Positions 1 to 11,849 of a stretch of 64,000 bases of DNA are shown here, piece after piece; positions within the stretch are counted from its first letter, which is position 1, and every line of letters starts with the position of its first letter. The stretch lies in NCBI RefSeq assembly GCF_950023065.1, contig NC_088681.1:8742001-8806000 (forward strand). Reading direction: 5' to 3'. The translations under genes were made by a program, and so were the position numbers. This DNA is from Planococcus citri. Taxonomy: Eukaryota; Arthropoda; Insecta; Hemiptera; Pseudococcidae. Under the pieces are notes generated by a model. It was given only the letters and a program-made list of their open reading frames with translations. It made no database searches and was not told the origin of the DNA.

Positions 1-1768
1 GTAAAAAACGTGATTTTTTGAGAGTTTTTTGAACTTTTCAGCTTGACCCACCACTCCAAATGGCCGGGTGATGATTTCTATAGAAAGTAGACCTAAAAGT
101 ACATATTTGACGAAAAAATCGTTTTGGTATGTTTTTTCGTTCCGGAGTAATGTCGATTTAAAGTTTTCTTTTGTCCCTCCTTCTCCCCCCATGCGATGAA
201 AAATTCTGAAAAAATTCAGGGAGGTACCCCCATGTATCCTCTAACTATATTCGTTTACAGAATAAATTTATCTAAATTACTCGCTGATGCAGAATTTTTC
301 TCCTGAAAAACGCGTTTTTTGGCCCCCCTGCCTGAGGGGGGTGGGGTAGGGAGCGGGTTATGGGCCCAAAATTATTTTTTGGGGGTACTAAACATACCCT
401 GTGAGTTTCATCGAAATCTGAGGTTAAGGGCATTTTGCCTATCTTATCGGGGGGTACCCTTTTGTAGATAAAAAATTTCAACTTTTAAAAATCTTTCGGA
501 GAATACAGAACTGTTCAAAATGATTTTAATTCGTTTTCGATCAAATGGGGGGGGGGGGGTCAAAAATAGAGTTCAAGCAAAATTTCAACTTGACAAGTCA
601 ATTTGGTAACATTTTGATTTTTTCTTAATTTTTGGCCGAAATTTGATTTTCAAAAATTCGTCAAAAATTTAAAAAAAAGCACTTTGGCCACTGAAAGTTT
701 ACCTGGAGATGTATTTTTCTGGGTTCAAAAATTCAGATACAAATTGAAGTACTTCCCTTATAAGAATAATTTTCTCTTCTGTACTTTTGTAGAATAACGA
801 GAGGAAAAAGGAAAGAGAGACTTTTTAACAGTAGACCTGATGAAGAAATTCTCAATATTCAGATTGATGTGATTCGAGGACGTAGATTTAAATTGTGATG
901 TTCAATTCGCCCTCAGACTCAAAATGAGATCGGAGGAGGAGGAAAATTTCGAAAAATTTTGATAAGGGTGTGTCAAAATGTAGGCATTTTAAATTCAAGA
1001 TCACAGTGTTTTAACTTTAATTTTTCTCCCAGATTCAGAAATGAGTCATCCTTGATTGCAAAATAAGGGGGAGGGGGTTAAAAAAATTCGAAGTTTCTAA
1101 GATTGGTGGTAATATCGACTCTGATCTCTATCTTTCCCTCTAACCCAGAAGTGGCCCTTGAGTGAAAACGATTGAAGGAGAAAAAGAGAAGAGGGGGATC
1201 AAAAATGCAAAATTTTGGCAAAGTTTGATATGAGCATCGAAATCTTTTCAAATATTTTAGAATGATGAATTCGATTCAAACCCATAAGTTGTTTTCAAAC
1301 CCATAGTGAACCTTGAGTGGAAAGAAGCGGGTAGAAAATTCAAATTAATTGTGGAAGTTTTGATGTGTTGAGTATTGAAATGTGAATATTTTTAGGATGC
1401 TGATTTCGATTCTGATATTCATTTTAAAACTGCAGGGCAGATTGAAAATTGAAAATTTGAGAAAATTCTGCTGTGAGAATCGAAAACTGGGAATTTTAGG
1501 ATCGTGATTTTAATTCTGACGCTCATCTTTTGATTCCTGACTCAAAATTGACCCTCGAGAGGAGATTAAAAACTCAAAATTCTTAATTCGGATAAGTAAT
1601 GTAGGATCTCCTATTCTACGATCTGGATTACAATTCTGACCTCTATTTCGCTCCCAGACTAAAAATGAGCCCTATTTCGGCAACATTTGTTCACACTTCA
1701 TCGAATCTTTCCTGGTACTTAAAATTAGGTATGATGTAAAGCACCTAATTTTAATCAATTTTCCACAG
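1..1768. other. Intron/upstream sequence of the guanylate cyclase gene, no exon seen
   Basis: AT-rich sequence with homopolymer runs (a G run near 547) and a degenerate theme of AAAATTGAAAATTT words and 'CTCAGACTCAAAATGAG'-like phrases recurring about every 150-250 bases from 890 to 1,680. That recurrence suggests an old, decayed tandem repeat. It ends in a good acceptor (TTTCCACAG) at 1,760-1,768. The haem-binding H-NOX domain and most of the PAS region expected upstream of the first visible exon are not here, so they lie to the left of the window. Around 600-700 there is a stretch resembling the end of the fold-back family at 16.4-18.2 kb. Confidence 0.6.
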
Positions 1769-1851
1769 GGTCAAATGCTTTATCTACCCGAGGAAGATTT
1801 AATGCTATTCCTATGTTACCCCAGCGTCGTTAACTTAGACGATTTAACCAG
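1769..1851 (+). CDS. Gycbeta100B: sGC beta exon: end of PAS-like region
   Basis: It starts on a codon boundary (GGT) after TTTCCACAG and ends in AG before GTACAC, so the next codon is split 2+1. It encodes GQMLYLPEEDLMLFLCYPSV and then VNLDDLTR, the conserved segment between the PAS-like domain and the coiled coil of beta-1 chains. Confidence 0.92.
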
Positions 1852-4800
1852 GTACACGCGCCAATATCCCACTTATACTCGTAACACCTAATCTCGTATA
1901 ATAAATTCGTCAATTAGATAAACCCTGTAACTCGATATTTAAACCATATCAAATTTCCAGACGTGGCCTTTACATCAGCGACATCCCTCTACACGACGCC
2001 ACTCGAGACCTGGTACTTATGTCCGAGCAATTCGAAGCAGATTACAAACTAACGAGGAATCTGGAATTCTTGACCGATAAACTACAACAAACGTATCGAG
2101 AACTGGAAAGCGAAAAACAAAAAACAGACAGGTAGGGTCACCATTGACGAGTGCGCGAAGTTCTGCTACATAAAGTACATACCTACCTCGTAGATGATCA
2201 CTAAAAAAGCACTTTGAATTTGGCACAGTTCAGAGTTAAAAGATGTGGACGTGTTCACTGCTGCTCACGTGTATAGTGTAATAAAATGAAGTGTTAATCT
2301 TAAGTGCCTGTATGTTTTCAGCCTATTATACTCGGTGCTACCTATAAGCGTTGCGAATGAACTCCGTCATGGAAGACCGGTCTTGCCGAAACGATACGAC
2401 TGCGTTACTTTGTTGTTCTCCGGCATCGTCGGATTTAGCGACTACTGTGCTGTCAATTCCGATTCTAAAGGGGCAATGAAAATCGTCCGTATGCTTAATC
2501 AACTGTATACAGCGTTCGATACTTTGACCGATCCCAAAAAGAATCCCAATGTTTATAAGGTACCTAATACCTATCTATATACTCTATGATAATATGTTGG
2601 ACCTAACATTTTCAATTGTTCTTCCCCTCCGCACCTCACCTGCGAAAATGGTAAAGCTTTGATCACACCAATGTCGACATTAATTCCTATAGACATTCGG
2701 TGAACTTTCACATAAAAATCAATTACATAAATCGCATGTGGGCTAAATATTGAATAATTTTTGAAAAATCACAAATAATTTCTAGATTTTGAGTCTGTTT
2801 TGAAATTATTTTCATGATTTTAAAACTGCTATTGAAATAATTTCATGATTTTCAATTCAGATTCTATGTACATGGTCCGAGGAAACTTTTTCCACTTGGT
2901 TTAAAACTTTGAACATATTCCCATAATTTTTCAATTTTCATTTTCTGATTTTTTTTTTTGGATGAATTTTAGGCAGTTTTTATGAAATACTCGTACGTTT
3001 AATTTCTATCAGATTTTTAGAGATTTCATGTAAAAATAAAATCCTGCATGACTTCCGGAGGACTCGACTGATTTTAAATCAATTTTCAAAAAATTATTGA
3101 TTTTTATTCATGTCTGTGAATCAATTTTTTCCTGGTTTGCTAAAATGTCCATTCACGTTCAGTGACCTTTTCATATCAATAGGTACGCAAATTATTACAT
3201 AAATACCTACTTATGCGCAACGATGTTTTGATTGCCCTACCAGCTCTCAACTCGGGGGGGGGGGATTGAAAAGTATTGAAAATGTGTATTGACCCCTCCT
3301 CATTTTCAATATTTTAGTACTTTTGAAGTCAGGGGAGTCGAATCGAGAAATTAAAAAAATATTCGAATTTTGGCACCTTCAAATTACAAACAGTCGATAA
3401 GTCAAATTAGCTGCTGAGGCGAACAGGGTGCCGAATGATTTCAATTTTTATATTTTTTTCAGTGTATTTTTGTGTATTTTTGCGATTTTTCGATATTCAA
3501 ACCCCCCTAAGTTTCCCCCCTGTGAACCTCAGCAGCTAAAATTTTGGCTCATAGTATATTTTTTGATGCTCTATCCGCCTGTAAAAAAATTTTTACGATC
3601 GGCGTGTCACACCTTGGGTAGTTCCCTTGTTAGCTTAAAAGGATTATTGTGTAAATTATTAAGTGGTAAATTAAGTACCAAAGATTACGAGAAATTGACG
3701 CCTTTACAGAAAATTACTGCTGCCAGTTGTTTACAAAAGGCCATATCACCAATTTAGCAAAAATCATTGGGGTAATTTACCAAAAATTACTGGTAACTTA
3801 CCAAAAGTCATCAGAAATGTTCTTAAAATTTACTGGTAATTTTATCAAAATTTACTGGCGATTTCACCAAAAATTACTGGTGATTTCACCAAAAAATACT
3901 GGTAACTTTACCAAAAATTACTGGTAATTTTTCCAAAAAATTGCTGGTGATTTCACCAAAAAATTACTGGTAATTTTAGCAAAAATTGCTGGTAATTTAC
4001 TAAAAACTACTGGTAACTTACCAAAAGTCATCAGAAATTTTCCTAAAATTTATTGTTGATTTCACCAAAAATTACTGGTAATTTTACCAAAAATTGCCTG
4101 TAATTTTACCAAAAGTTACCGGTATTTTAACCATAATTTACTGGTAATTTTACCATAATTTACTGGCAATTTCACCAAAAAATTACTGGTGATTTTACCA
4201 AAAATTACTGATAATTTTACCAAAAACTATTGGTGGTTTTACCAAAAATTACTGGTAATTTCACCAAAAAATTGCTGGATATTTTAGCGAAAATTGCTGG
4301 ATATTTTAGCGAAAATTGCTGGCGATTTTACCAAAGAATTACTGGTAAATTTACCAAGAACTGGTAACTTACCAAAAGTCATCAGAAATTTTCCAAAAAT
4401 TTACTTGTAATTTCACCAAAATTTACTGGTAATTTTACCAAAACCTCACCGGCAATTTCACCAAAAACTTACTGGTAATTTTTCCAAAAAATTACCGGCA
4501 ACTCCACCAAAAAATTACTGGTAATCTTACCAAACAATTACCGGTAACTCCACCAGAAAATTACCAGTAATTTTACCCAAAAATTACTGGTAACTCCACC
4601 AAAAAATTACTGGTAATTTTTTCAAAAAATTACTGGTAACTCCACCAAAAAATTACTGGTTATCTTACCAAAAAACTACCAGTAACTCTACCAAAAAGTT
4701 ACTGGTAACTCCACCAAAAAGTTACTGGTAACTCCACCAAAAAATTACTGGTCATTCTACCAAAAAATCACCTGTAAAAAACTATTGGTGATTTTACCAA

Positions 4801-7800
4801 AAAATTACTGGTAACTCCACCAAAAAATTACTGGCAATTCCACCAAAAAGTTACTGGCAATTCCATCAAAAAATCAGTGGTAATTCTACCAAATAACTAC
4901 TAACTGATAATTTTACAAAAAATTGCTGGTAATTTCACTAAAAAATTACTGGTAATTTTACCAAAAACTTATCTGTAATTTTACCAAAAAAATTACTGGT
5001 AATTCCACCAAAAATTACCGGTTATTCACCAAAAATTATTGCTATTTTACCAAAAATTACTGGTAATTCATCAAAAGTGACAAGTACATTACCAAAAAAA
5101 CCATTAGGTACCTACTAAAAATTACCAGTAATTCACCAAAAATTTTCAGAAATTTTCAAAAAAAAAATGATGCTAATTTTGTGAAATCAAATCACTAAAT
5201 GGATTTAAACAAGTAAAATGACATCCATTTAAGTGGAGAAATTGGGTTTCTAATTTTCTCATTTTTCCAGTTGAAGTCAAATGTCAACCTAAATAGTGGA
5301 AATTTTTCTTTTTTTCCCCTTCAAGTTGAATAAAAATTAAATATCTTCTACCTATTTTCTTTTGAAATTACATATTTAACATTTTTCCAGAATCCTTCTT
5401 CCCGCCCATTTTCCAAAAAAAAAAGTGTCACAAAATAAGACACCGAAGAGTTTACCACGATAGATCATAGAACTGAAAATGCAGGCTAGTTTGGGACGAA
5501 AAATTCAACTTTTGAAAAACAAAGAAACTAATTTTGTTAATTTTTTCAAGATTTTCGTTTTTTTTTTTTTTTTTGCAAAACCAGTTGGCCTATAAAGAGA
5601 AAAATTAAACGAAGGGAGTTCTTTAGAAAGGAAATATTTTTTTATTCTGTGGAACACATTATTCTTCTTAAATTATTACTTATAGGCTATTTTGAAACAG
5701 GAGAATTTTCAACTGGAAAACAAAACAACTCATTGAGTTGAGAGATTGTTGTAGAAATTGAAAAATGTCACTACCTTCAAAAATTGCTTACTTTATTTTT
5801 TCATATTATTTTTTCCAGAATTTTCTCAACCGTTTTGAAGAACAAAAAAATACTTCCTGCACAAACTTTTTTGAAAAAAAGTTCGAAAACGATCTAAATT
5901 TTTTTGAATTATGTTTGTACAACCAGGAAGATAAGCAGTAAGCACTTCCAAAAATAATGTATTTTCAAAAATTGCATAAAACAACATGAATTGAACATTC
6001 ATTTGCCTAAAGTTTTTTCCATCTAAATTTTTCCAAGTTTTTAGACAAAAGTTGGACCACTTTTGATAATTCAAAAGAGCATTTTTAAAATAATTTTAGA
6101 TCTCGCCAGTGAGAAGAGAAGGAGGGGTGTGAGTACCTTTTTCGAGGATCTGACAGGTTTCTTGTGCATTAAGCAGCCTCCTCACATTAAAAAAATGTTT
6201 GTAAAGGCCACAAAACGTTTCGAAAACTTTTTGCTACCAACTCAAAATAACAAACAATTATAATTTCAATAAAAAATTGGATCAATTCTTGATTTTTTAC
6301 ACTTTCCCTGTCAAGATTGAAGCCATGACCTCCCATCGAATTGAGGCCGATCAAGTTATTTTCAATTTCATAAGCTGAATAAGGAACAACTTCTTCAGTC
6401 AGATCTCATCGAAGTGGGGGATATGTAGTTACAAAAAGAAAAACCATTTCACCAATTGACAAATGTTTTCCCCATGTCCAAGGAATATTTCACAATCTGT
6501 ATTTCATCTCACGAATCATTACCTCCATACTTTACTCAGTATATAATTTTCTCCACCATTCCACAGGTCGAGACAGTCGGAGACAAATACATGGCAGTCA
6601 GTGGCCTACCCGAACCATGTCAACAACACGCCCGATGCATGGCTAAGCTAGCTCTAGACATGATGGACTTATGTAAAGAAGTAATCGTTAACGGGAACCC
6701 GGTGGTAAGACTTACAAGTGCTTATAGACATGCATAAACACCACAAGCTCAATTATCACCTAAGAAGACGTTCAATTTAAATCTCTCACACTGATTTTTA
6801 TTTGTCGTACTTTTGATACAGAGAATCACAATCGGTATACATTCTGGCGAAGTGGTGACCGGAGTCATTGGTCATCGAATGCCTCGTTACTGTTTATTTG
6901 GCAACACAGTTAATTTAACAAGTAGGACGGAAACGACTGGCGAACCAGGAAAAATTAATGTTTCCGAAGACGCGTACAGGTAATTATCGCCATTGTTATT
7001 ATTGCTAAATTAATTTCTTTACAAACGGCCACGGGCGCGCGTCTTCTTGGTCCCTATCCGAGCAGACCACACCGCAGCAGCAGACGTGTAATTAATGACG
7101 AACGTTTTTTTTTTTTCGTGTGGCCATTATAATACCTAATAATAATATAAAAAATTTTCACTATTCTCGCGCTATTTACCTAGCTATTGACAAAAAGGTG
7201 AAACCAGGCTGGAAATATGATTTTATTGTGTATTAATAATAATAAAACGAAAACGAAACCCCGAAATAAAAAAAAAAAAAACGAAACCAGGTAACCTTAA
7301 TCTACTAAATCGATGTATTTACAAATCGACAAAGGTACAGGTAAATTACTCAATCTGGCCGGAAGCAAGTGATTTTTCGATAAATACTCTCGAGCTGAGC
7401 ATCTTGCCAAATGCTTCAATGATTCAGGTTCTTGAAGATTCTTACTCGTTAATTCGTTCAAAACAGTAATCACAGCCATCCTTTCATCGTCTTCTATCTC
7501 CAATTTGAACACGTTCCCGATACGAGGCACTGATCTCAAAAACATAGCGAAGCTTTCAGTCAAATTATCCGGACATTCGTAGAATTTCTCGAGTTTTTCT
7601 ATAAAAGTCTCGAACAAGGTGTACTTTTCGTACTCTACGTGGTCAAATGGCACATACGTCAGAGCACCTAAGCTCATGAGTAAATTAGCCACGTCCCATT
7701 TATCAGCTTTTATGGCTACTTTTAAAGGGGATAGTTTTTCGTACGAGGTCATCGGAACGTCTACGAGGTTGTACTCGAGACCATGGTGGGAAACTGCGAA

Positions 7801-10800
7801 GGCACCTTTGGCTGCATGTTCGACGAAATACTGGCAAGCTTTTATGTTCTCGTCTTGGGTTTTGTAGTCGCTTCTCCAGCCGGAGATCAGTTGGGTTACC
7901 TTGGTGCCGAAAATGGCGCACTGGAATAATTTCTCGAAGGTTTTTTCGCAAGAGTAGATGTCTGAGAGGAGGGAGCAGATGATCTGGGTGTCTTTTAGGT
8001 CCCATAGATAGCATAGTTTGGCGGCTACGTAGAGTAAGTCGTGGTATTTACCCATTAGGCATACTTGGCTGTTGTTTTGTTTGGATTTTTCGTGGAATTT
8101 CAAAGCTGCTTGGACTACCTGAGGAAAAAAGCACAGTACGATTGAGGATTTAGATCATATTATTCGAAACTAAAAGTCTGGTCACAAAAAAGAGGGGTAA
8201 CCAGGATTGGCTGACATGAAAGACTTACACAAGTGTAGCACCCAGTGTCAGTTGAAGGTTCAAATTCCGAAATATGTGATCAAAAAAATGACTAACTTTA
8301 AAGGGTAATCTAAAAAATTTGAGAAAGGAACCAAAAATTGACCAAAAAGTAATAGAAAATGTGAGCAAAACATTTTACCAAATGTCCAAAAAATAAGTAA
8401 TTAAAAAAATCTCTTCAAAACTTTGATAAAAATCCAAACTTATTGAAAATTTTCATAAATTTTTGCTTTAAAAATGTAAGATTTTTTGGTTATTTTTTGG
8501 CAGAAACAAGACTGGCAATTTTAACAAAAGGCAGAGCGTTTTGGTCATTTATGGAAAAAACATTTGAGCAATTTTCGGAAAAAAGTGAGACTTTTTGATT
8601 TTTGGCAAAAAAAAACGTTTGCAAATTTTAGCAAAAGATAAAAAATTTCAGAAATTTTTGGCAAAAAAAAAGTGAAACTTGGTCGCAATTTTGAGCAAAA
8701 AGTCAGATTCATTGTCAATTTTTGGCCCCAAGAAAAACTTTGGCAATGAAAATTTTACCAAAAAACAAACAATTTTGCAATTATTGTAAAAAAAGTGACA
8801 TTATGTATTTCGAGACATTTTGATATGAAAGCGAGATTTTTTTGTCAAAAAAGTGAAAAATTTCAACAGTTTATGACAATAAAAAGGGAATTTGACAATT
8901 TTTAGCAATTTATGGGGAAAAAACAAAACTTTAGGTCAATTTTTGAGAAAAAAGTCCAACCTTATAGAAAGTTTTTTTTTTCAAAATGTAAATTTCAAGG
9001 AATTTTTGACAACTGCAACAAGACTTTATTGCCACGTTTACTCACAAAAGACAAAACAAAATTTTTGGAAATTGTTGGAAGAAAACATAACTGTAAAAAT
9101 TTTAGAAAAGGGCAGGGCTTCTTAGTCGACAATTTGTGGGAAAAAAAGAATGCACTTATTAACTATTTTTAGCAAAATAAGAAACAAATGTTTTGTGGTG
9201 AACAAGTAAAAATTTCTGACCATTTTTGACAAAAGCGAGAATAAAAATTTTTGCAAATAATAAGTAGATAATTTTTGAAACTTTTGACAATGTGATACTT
9301 TTTTACTGCTTTTTGTCGAAAAAGTAAAACCTTTCACCGAATTTTCCATAAAAACGAGATTATTTTGCAATTTTTGGTAAAAAGCTACGTTTTTCCCAAA
9401 TTTTCAGCAAAAATAAAAATGATACTTTTCCCGCAGTTATTTTCCAAGAAGTAAAACTTTTTTGAACTTTTTTTGGTAAAAATCAAGGCTTTTTGGAAAT
9501 TATTGACAAAAAATATACCTAAAATTTTTGACAGATTTTTCAAAAAAATGACTTCTTGGTAATTTTTGGTAAAAATAAAAACTGCTTTTTTGTAGTTTTT
9601 TGTTGAAAAGGTGATCTTTCTTTGGGATTTTCTAATTTTTGACAAAATAAATATCTGAGTAATTTTTTACAATTTTCAAAAAAAAAAATGTTTTTGGCAA
9701 AAATTATTATTTTTTGATTTTTTTTTTTTTTTTTTGTCAAAAATGTGAGGCTTTTTTAATTAAGTATAGGCCTATTTGATAAAAACCAAGACTTTCAATT
9801 TTGACTTGAAATTCATAATTTTTGGCAGCTTTGGAGCAAAAAAAAAAACACAAAAATTTCTTGGAATTTTTCAAGTAAAAAAAAATACTTTTTTGTAGTT
9901 TTTTTTTTTTTTTTTTGAAAAAATGAGACCTTTTTACAGTATTTTTTTCTGGATTTTGAGAAAAGATATACTTCTCGCCTCTTCGGGAAAAGGCAAGATT
10001 TTGTGACAATTTCTACAAAAAAAGCAAGACTTTTTAGCAACTTAGACATTTTCAGCAAAAAGTGTGGATTTATTTTAAATTTTTTGTGAAAGTGAAAAGT
10101 TTGAAAATTATTGGCACGAAAGTGATGTTTTTTGTAAGTTAATTTTTGTCGAATAAGTGACCTATTTTCATACTTAATTTTTTGCTAAAAAAATCAGACT
10201 TTTTGGCAATTTTTGGGGAAAACATGGAGAATTTTTACACAAAATTGAGGATTTTTTTCAGTTTTTAAAAAATGAAGTAATTTGGCAATTTTTTGGCATA
10301 AACGAGACTTTTTGGCGATTTTTGACAAAAAAATACTTTTGGACAACTTTTTGTACAGAAATTTGACTTTTTGGACCTTTTTGCAATAAAATGGAAATTC
10401 CAAGCGAATTGTAAAAAAACAAAACTTGTTGGCAATCTTGACAAAAAGTCAGACTTTTTAATGATGTTTTTGGTAGAAGACAAAATTATGGCAACTTCTC
10501 CAAAAAGCAAAGCTCTTTAGCAATTTTTGGCAAATAGGAAATTTTTAACCTAATTTGTTTGAAAAAAGTGAAGTAAAAGTAGTAAAAATTTATTGATGAA
10601 AAAAATGAGAATTTTGACAATTTTTATTTTTTAGCATAACAGTGAATTTTATATGTACTTAATTTTTTACAAGCGTGAGGCATTTTCACAATTTTTTGAT
10701 AAAAAACAACCTTTTGTAATATTTTGATAAAATACGACTTTTTTCAATTTTTGGCAAAAAAAAAGGAAGGTTTATTGAAAACTTTTGGTAAAAAAGTTAT

Positions 10801-11849
10801 AATTTCTGGCAATTTGGGGCAAAATTTAAGGCTGAAAATTTCAACAAAAAGCCGGTCTTTTGGCTACTACATGTATTGGTCAAAAAGTGAGACTTTTTTG
10901 CAATTTTCGATAAAAAAAACGAGTCTTTTAAGCATTTTTTTTAAAATGAGACTTTGTCATATTTTTTTGCAAAAGAGTGAAAATTTTGATAATTTTTGGC
11001 ATAAAAAATGAGACTTTTTCTGCCAATTTTGACAAAAGATGTTTGTTGGCAAAAAAAAAAAAACTTTTGATAGGTGCTTCTAATCCAGAAAAATCGAACT
11101 TTGAAGAACCTACACTCATCTTCATTGCATCATAACTGAGATTACTCGACTTAAGATGCGATTCCGCGTAAATCTGCCATGCCAGCTACCTTCGGTATAA
11201 TAAATCACCACTCACTTGTTTACATTCATCTTGTCCATCGCTAACCGGATCGTTCTTCCTGGTGAAGTCTTCGATAACCGTATTAAAATAATTCACCAAT
11301 TGCTGTCTAGTATTTTGTTCGAGTAAATAACCACGATCCAAATTAACGAACATATCATTTAATAACCAATCTATCGACATTTTTTTTCACATTCACCAAA
11401 AAAAAAAAAAAACAATCCGTTCAAAGAAAGCTCATTTCTTTCACTGAGACATATTTACCAACCATTTATTTACGAACTTAAGTAGGTAGGTATAATTTTC
11501 AACACATCTACTCGTATGAACATTTGTATAAATATTTTCAAACTGCATTTGTTTTCTATTTCTTTTCTTAAACACGTTCAAGGAATCCTTACGCGAAGTT
11601 GTAAGGTTGCTTTCACCACCCTCTCTTGTTAATCTGAGACATTCGATGTACCTACTACCTACCTAATACGATTATGCACCGAAAAAATATGTACTTAAAT
11701 CGATATTTTGATTTTTCAGATGTTTGAAAGATGCAGAAAACAACGACCCTCAATTCCATTTCCAATACCGAGGACCGGTTGTAATGAAGGGTAAATCCGA
11801 TCCGATGAAAGTATGGTTCTTGACACGTAATAAAGAATACATGGTGTAA
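1769..11849 (+). CDS. Gycbeta100B: Soluble guanylate cyclase beta-1 subunit, C-terminal half (six exons)
   Basis: This is the beta subunit of the heterodimeric nitric-oxide receptor, a cytosolic enzyme making cGMP from GTP. Exons read 1769-1851, 1961-2131, 2322-2559, 6567-6704, 6822-6979 and 11720-11849; every junction has GT-AG ends and the frame holds throughout, giving 305 residues plus a stop. Seen in order: the end of the PAS-like region, a coiled-coil linker, and a complete class III cyclase domain. LFSGIVGF has Gly where alpha subunits carry the first metal-binding Asp, the family hallmark of a beta chain. The beta purine-binding residues are present: Glu in VETVGDKYM, Cys in MPRYCLFGNTVNLTSR, and the Asn and Arg of that same motif. 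The N-terminal H-NOX exons lie left of the window. The last intron contains an antisense nested gene. The symbol is that of the fly orthologue. Confidence 0.95.
1961..2131 (+). CDS. Gycbeta100B: sGC beta exon: signalling helix/coiled coil
   Basis: Acceptor is AAATTTCCAG and donor ACAG|GTAGGG. The product begins RGLYISDIPLHDATRDLVLM and continues into a heptad-like helix (RNLEFLTDKLQQTYRELE) that in this family passes the NO signal to the cyclase domain and pairs with the alpha subunit. Confidence 0.93.
2322..2559 (+). CDS. Gycbeta100B: sGC beta exon: start of cyclase domain
   Basis: Acceptor is TATGTTTTCAG and donor TATAAG|GTACCT. It encodes LLYSVLPISVANELRHGRPV, the start of the catalytic domain, then LFSGIVGF, where Gly stands at the metal-Asp position of alpha chains. 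It ends in KNPNVYK exactly before the VETVGDKY motif of the next exon. A 4.0-kb intron follows. Confidence 0.94.
3725..5160. repeat. Degenerate ~20-22-bp minisatellite, TTACTGGTAA/ACCAAAAA type
   Basis: About 65 imperfect units of the form ACCAAAAATTACTGGTAATTTT fill 1.4 kb of the third visible intron of the cyclase gene. Sub-variants form runs: 'AACTCCACC' spacers at 4,540-4,760, 'TTTCACC' spacers earlier. Units contain the near-palindrome TTACTGGTAA or TTACCAGTAA. Short open frames here simply read through the repeat. Confidence 0.9.
5161..6566. other. Intron remainder, no gene seen
   Basis: AT-rich intron between the minisatellite and the exon at 6,567. It has poly-T and poly-A runs (for example around 5,560 and 5,418) and ends in a clean acceptor. 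Nothing coding is recognised. Confidence 0.6.
6567..6704 (+). CDS. Gycbeta100B: sGC beta exon: ETVGDKY motif
   Basis: A phase-0 exon of 46 codons with acceptor CATTCCACAG and donor GGTG|GTAAGA. It opens with VETVGDKYMAVSGLPEPC; the Glu is the guanine-contacting residue of beta chains. The helix LALDMMDLCKEVIVNGNPVV follows. Confidence 0.94.
6822..6979 (+). CDS. Gycbeta100B: sGC beta exon: nucleotide-binding core
   Basis: Acceptor is TTTTGATACAG and donor TACAG|GTAATT. It encodes RITIGIHSGEVVTGVIGHRM and then PRYCLFGNTVNLTSRTETTG. The Cys (base recognition) and the Asn and Arg (ribose/phosphate contacts in cyclases) are intact, so the chain looks functional. The last codon is split with the terminal exon. 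Confidence 0.95.
7222..7227 (-). terminator. Candidate poly(A) signal of the nested gene
   Basis: The minus strand reads AATAAA 70 bases beyond the stop codon of the ankyrin/SOCS-box gene. This position suits a short 3' UTR. Not experimentally supported. Confidence 0.45.
7297..8118 (-). CDS. ASB-like gene, exon 2 (ankyrin and SOCS box)
   Basis: Begins VVQAALKFHEKS right after CCTCAG and ends CKYIDLVD before TAG. An ATG-initiated reading is not available at the exon's 5' end (the codon at 8103 is TTG), so the start must come from the upstream exon. Confidence 0.87.
   Translation of the reverse strand, partial: VVQAALKFHEKSKQNNSQVCLMGKYHDLLYVAAKLCYLWDLKDTQIICSLLSDIYSCEKTFEKLFQCAIFGTKVTQLISGWRSDYKTQDENIKACQYFVEHAAKGAFAVSHHGLEYNLVDVPMTSYEKLSPLKVAIKADKWDVANLLMSLGALTYVPFDHVEYEKYTLFETFIEKLEKFYECPDNLTESFAMFLRSVPRIGNVFKLEIEDDERMAVITVLNELTSKNLQEPESLKHLARCSAREYLSKNHLLPARLSNLPVPLSICKYIDLVD
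7297..11380 (-). CDS. Ankyrin-repeat and SOCS-box protein, nested in sGC intron
   Basis: A complete two-exon gene inside the last cyclase intron, on the opposite strand. Exon 1 is 11380-11216 (55 codons, donor AACAA|GTGAGT); exon 2 is 8118-7297 (acceptor TTTTTTCCTCAG). The join is in phase 0, giving 328 residues. Residues about 184-206 (LSPLKVAIKADKWDVANLLM) match one ankyrin repeat with its TPLH-like start and the LL..GA helix. Residues about 288-326 (SLKHLARCSAREYLSKNHLL through LPVPLSICKYIDL) match a SOCS box: a BC-box-like helix and an LPVP Cul5-box-like motif. In this family the SOCS box recruits Elongin B/C and Cullin-5 and the ankyrin part binds the ubiquitylation substrate; the substrate here is unknown. 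The ankyrin part is shorter than in most ASB proteins. The exact family member is not assigned. Confidence 0.85.
8440..11070. repeat. Degenerate tandem repeat, GCAATTTTTGGCAAAAAA-GTGAGACTTTTT type
   Basis: About 2.6 kb of decayed units, roughly 30-45 bases, each with a GCAATTTTTGGCAAAAA core followed by a spacer such as GTGAGACTTTTT. It fills nearly all of the ASB-like gene's intron. The same family recurs at 13.6-14.3, 28.0-28.5 and 31.3-31.6 kb in this orientation, and at 35.6-36.6 kb inverted. Short open frames in both directions are repeat read-through. Confidence 0.85.
11216..11380 (-). CDS. ASB-like gene, exon 1 with start codon
   Basis: Starts with MSIDWLLNDMFVNLDRGYLL at 11380, preceded on its strand by a poly-A-rich leader, and ends DECKQ before GTGAGT. 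The acidic/amphipathic N-terminus has no signal peptide. Reading on past the donor meets a stop within ten codons, which supports the splice. Confidence 0.78.
11720..11849 (+). CDS. Gycbeta100B: sGC beta terminal exon and stop
   Basis: Acceptor is TTGATTTTTCAG. It encodes the end of the cyclase domain, with FHFQYRGPVVMKGKSDPM and VWFLTRNKEYMV before TAA. The GPV..KGK..PM.VWFL pattern is typical of the C-terminal edge of sGC chains. The tail after the domain is very short, as in other arthropod beta-1 chains. Confidence 0.94.

Noticed and set aside
3725..5160. CRISPR-like regular repeats
   Set aside because: Units are degenerate, without unique spacers of constant length, and lie in an animal intron.
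7619..8014. Frames overlapping the ASB-like gene in other frames
   Set aside because: Shadows of the ankyrin/SOCS-box exon, which alone shows family motifs.
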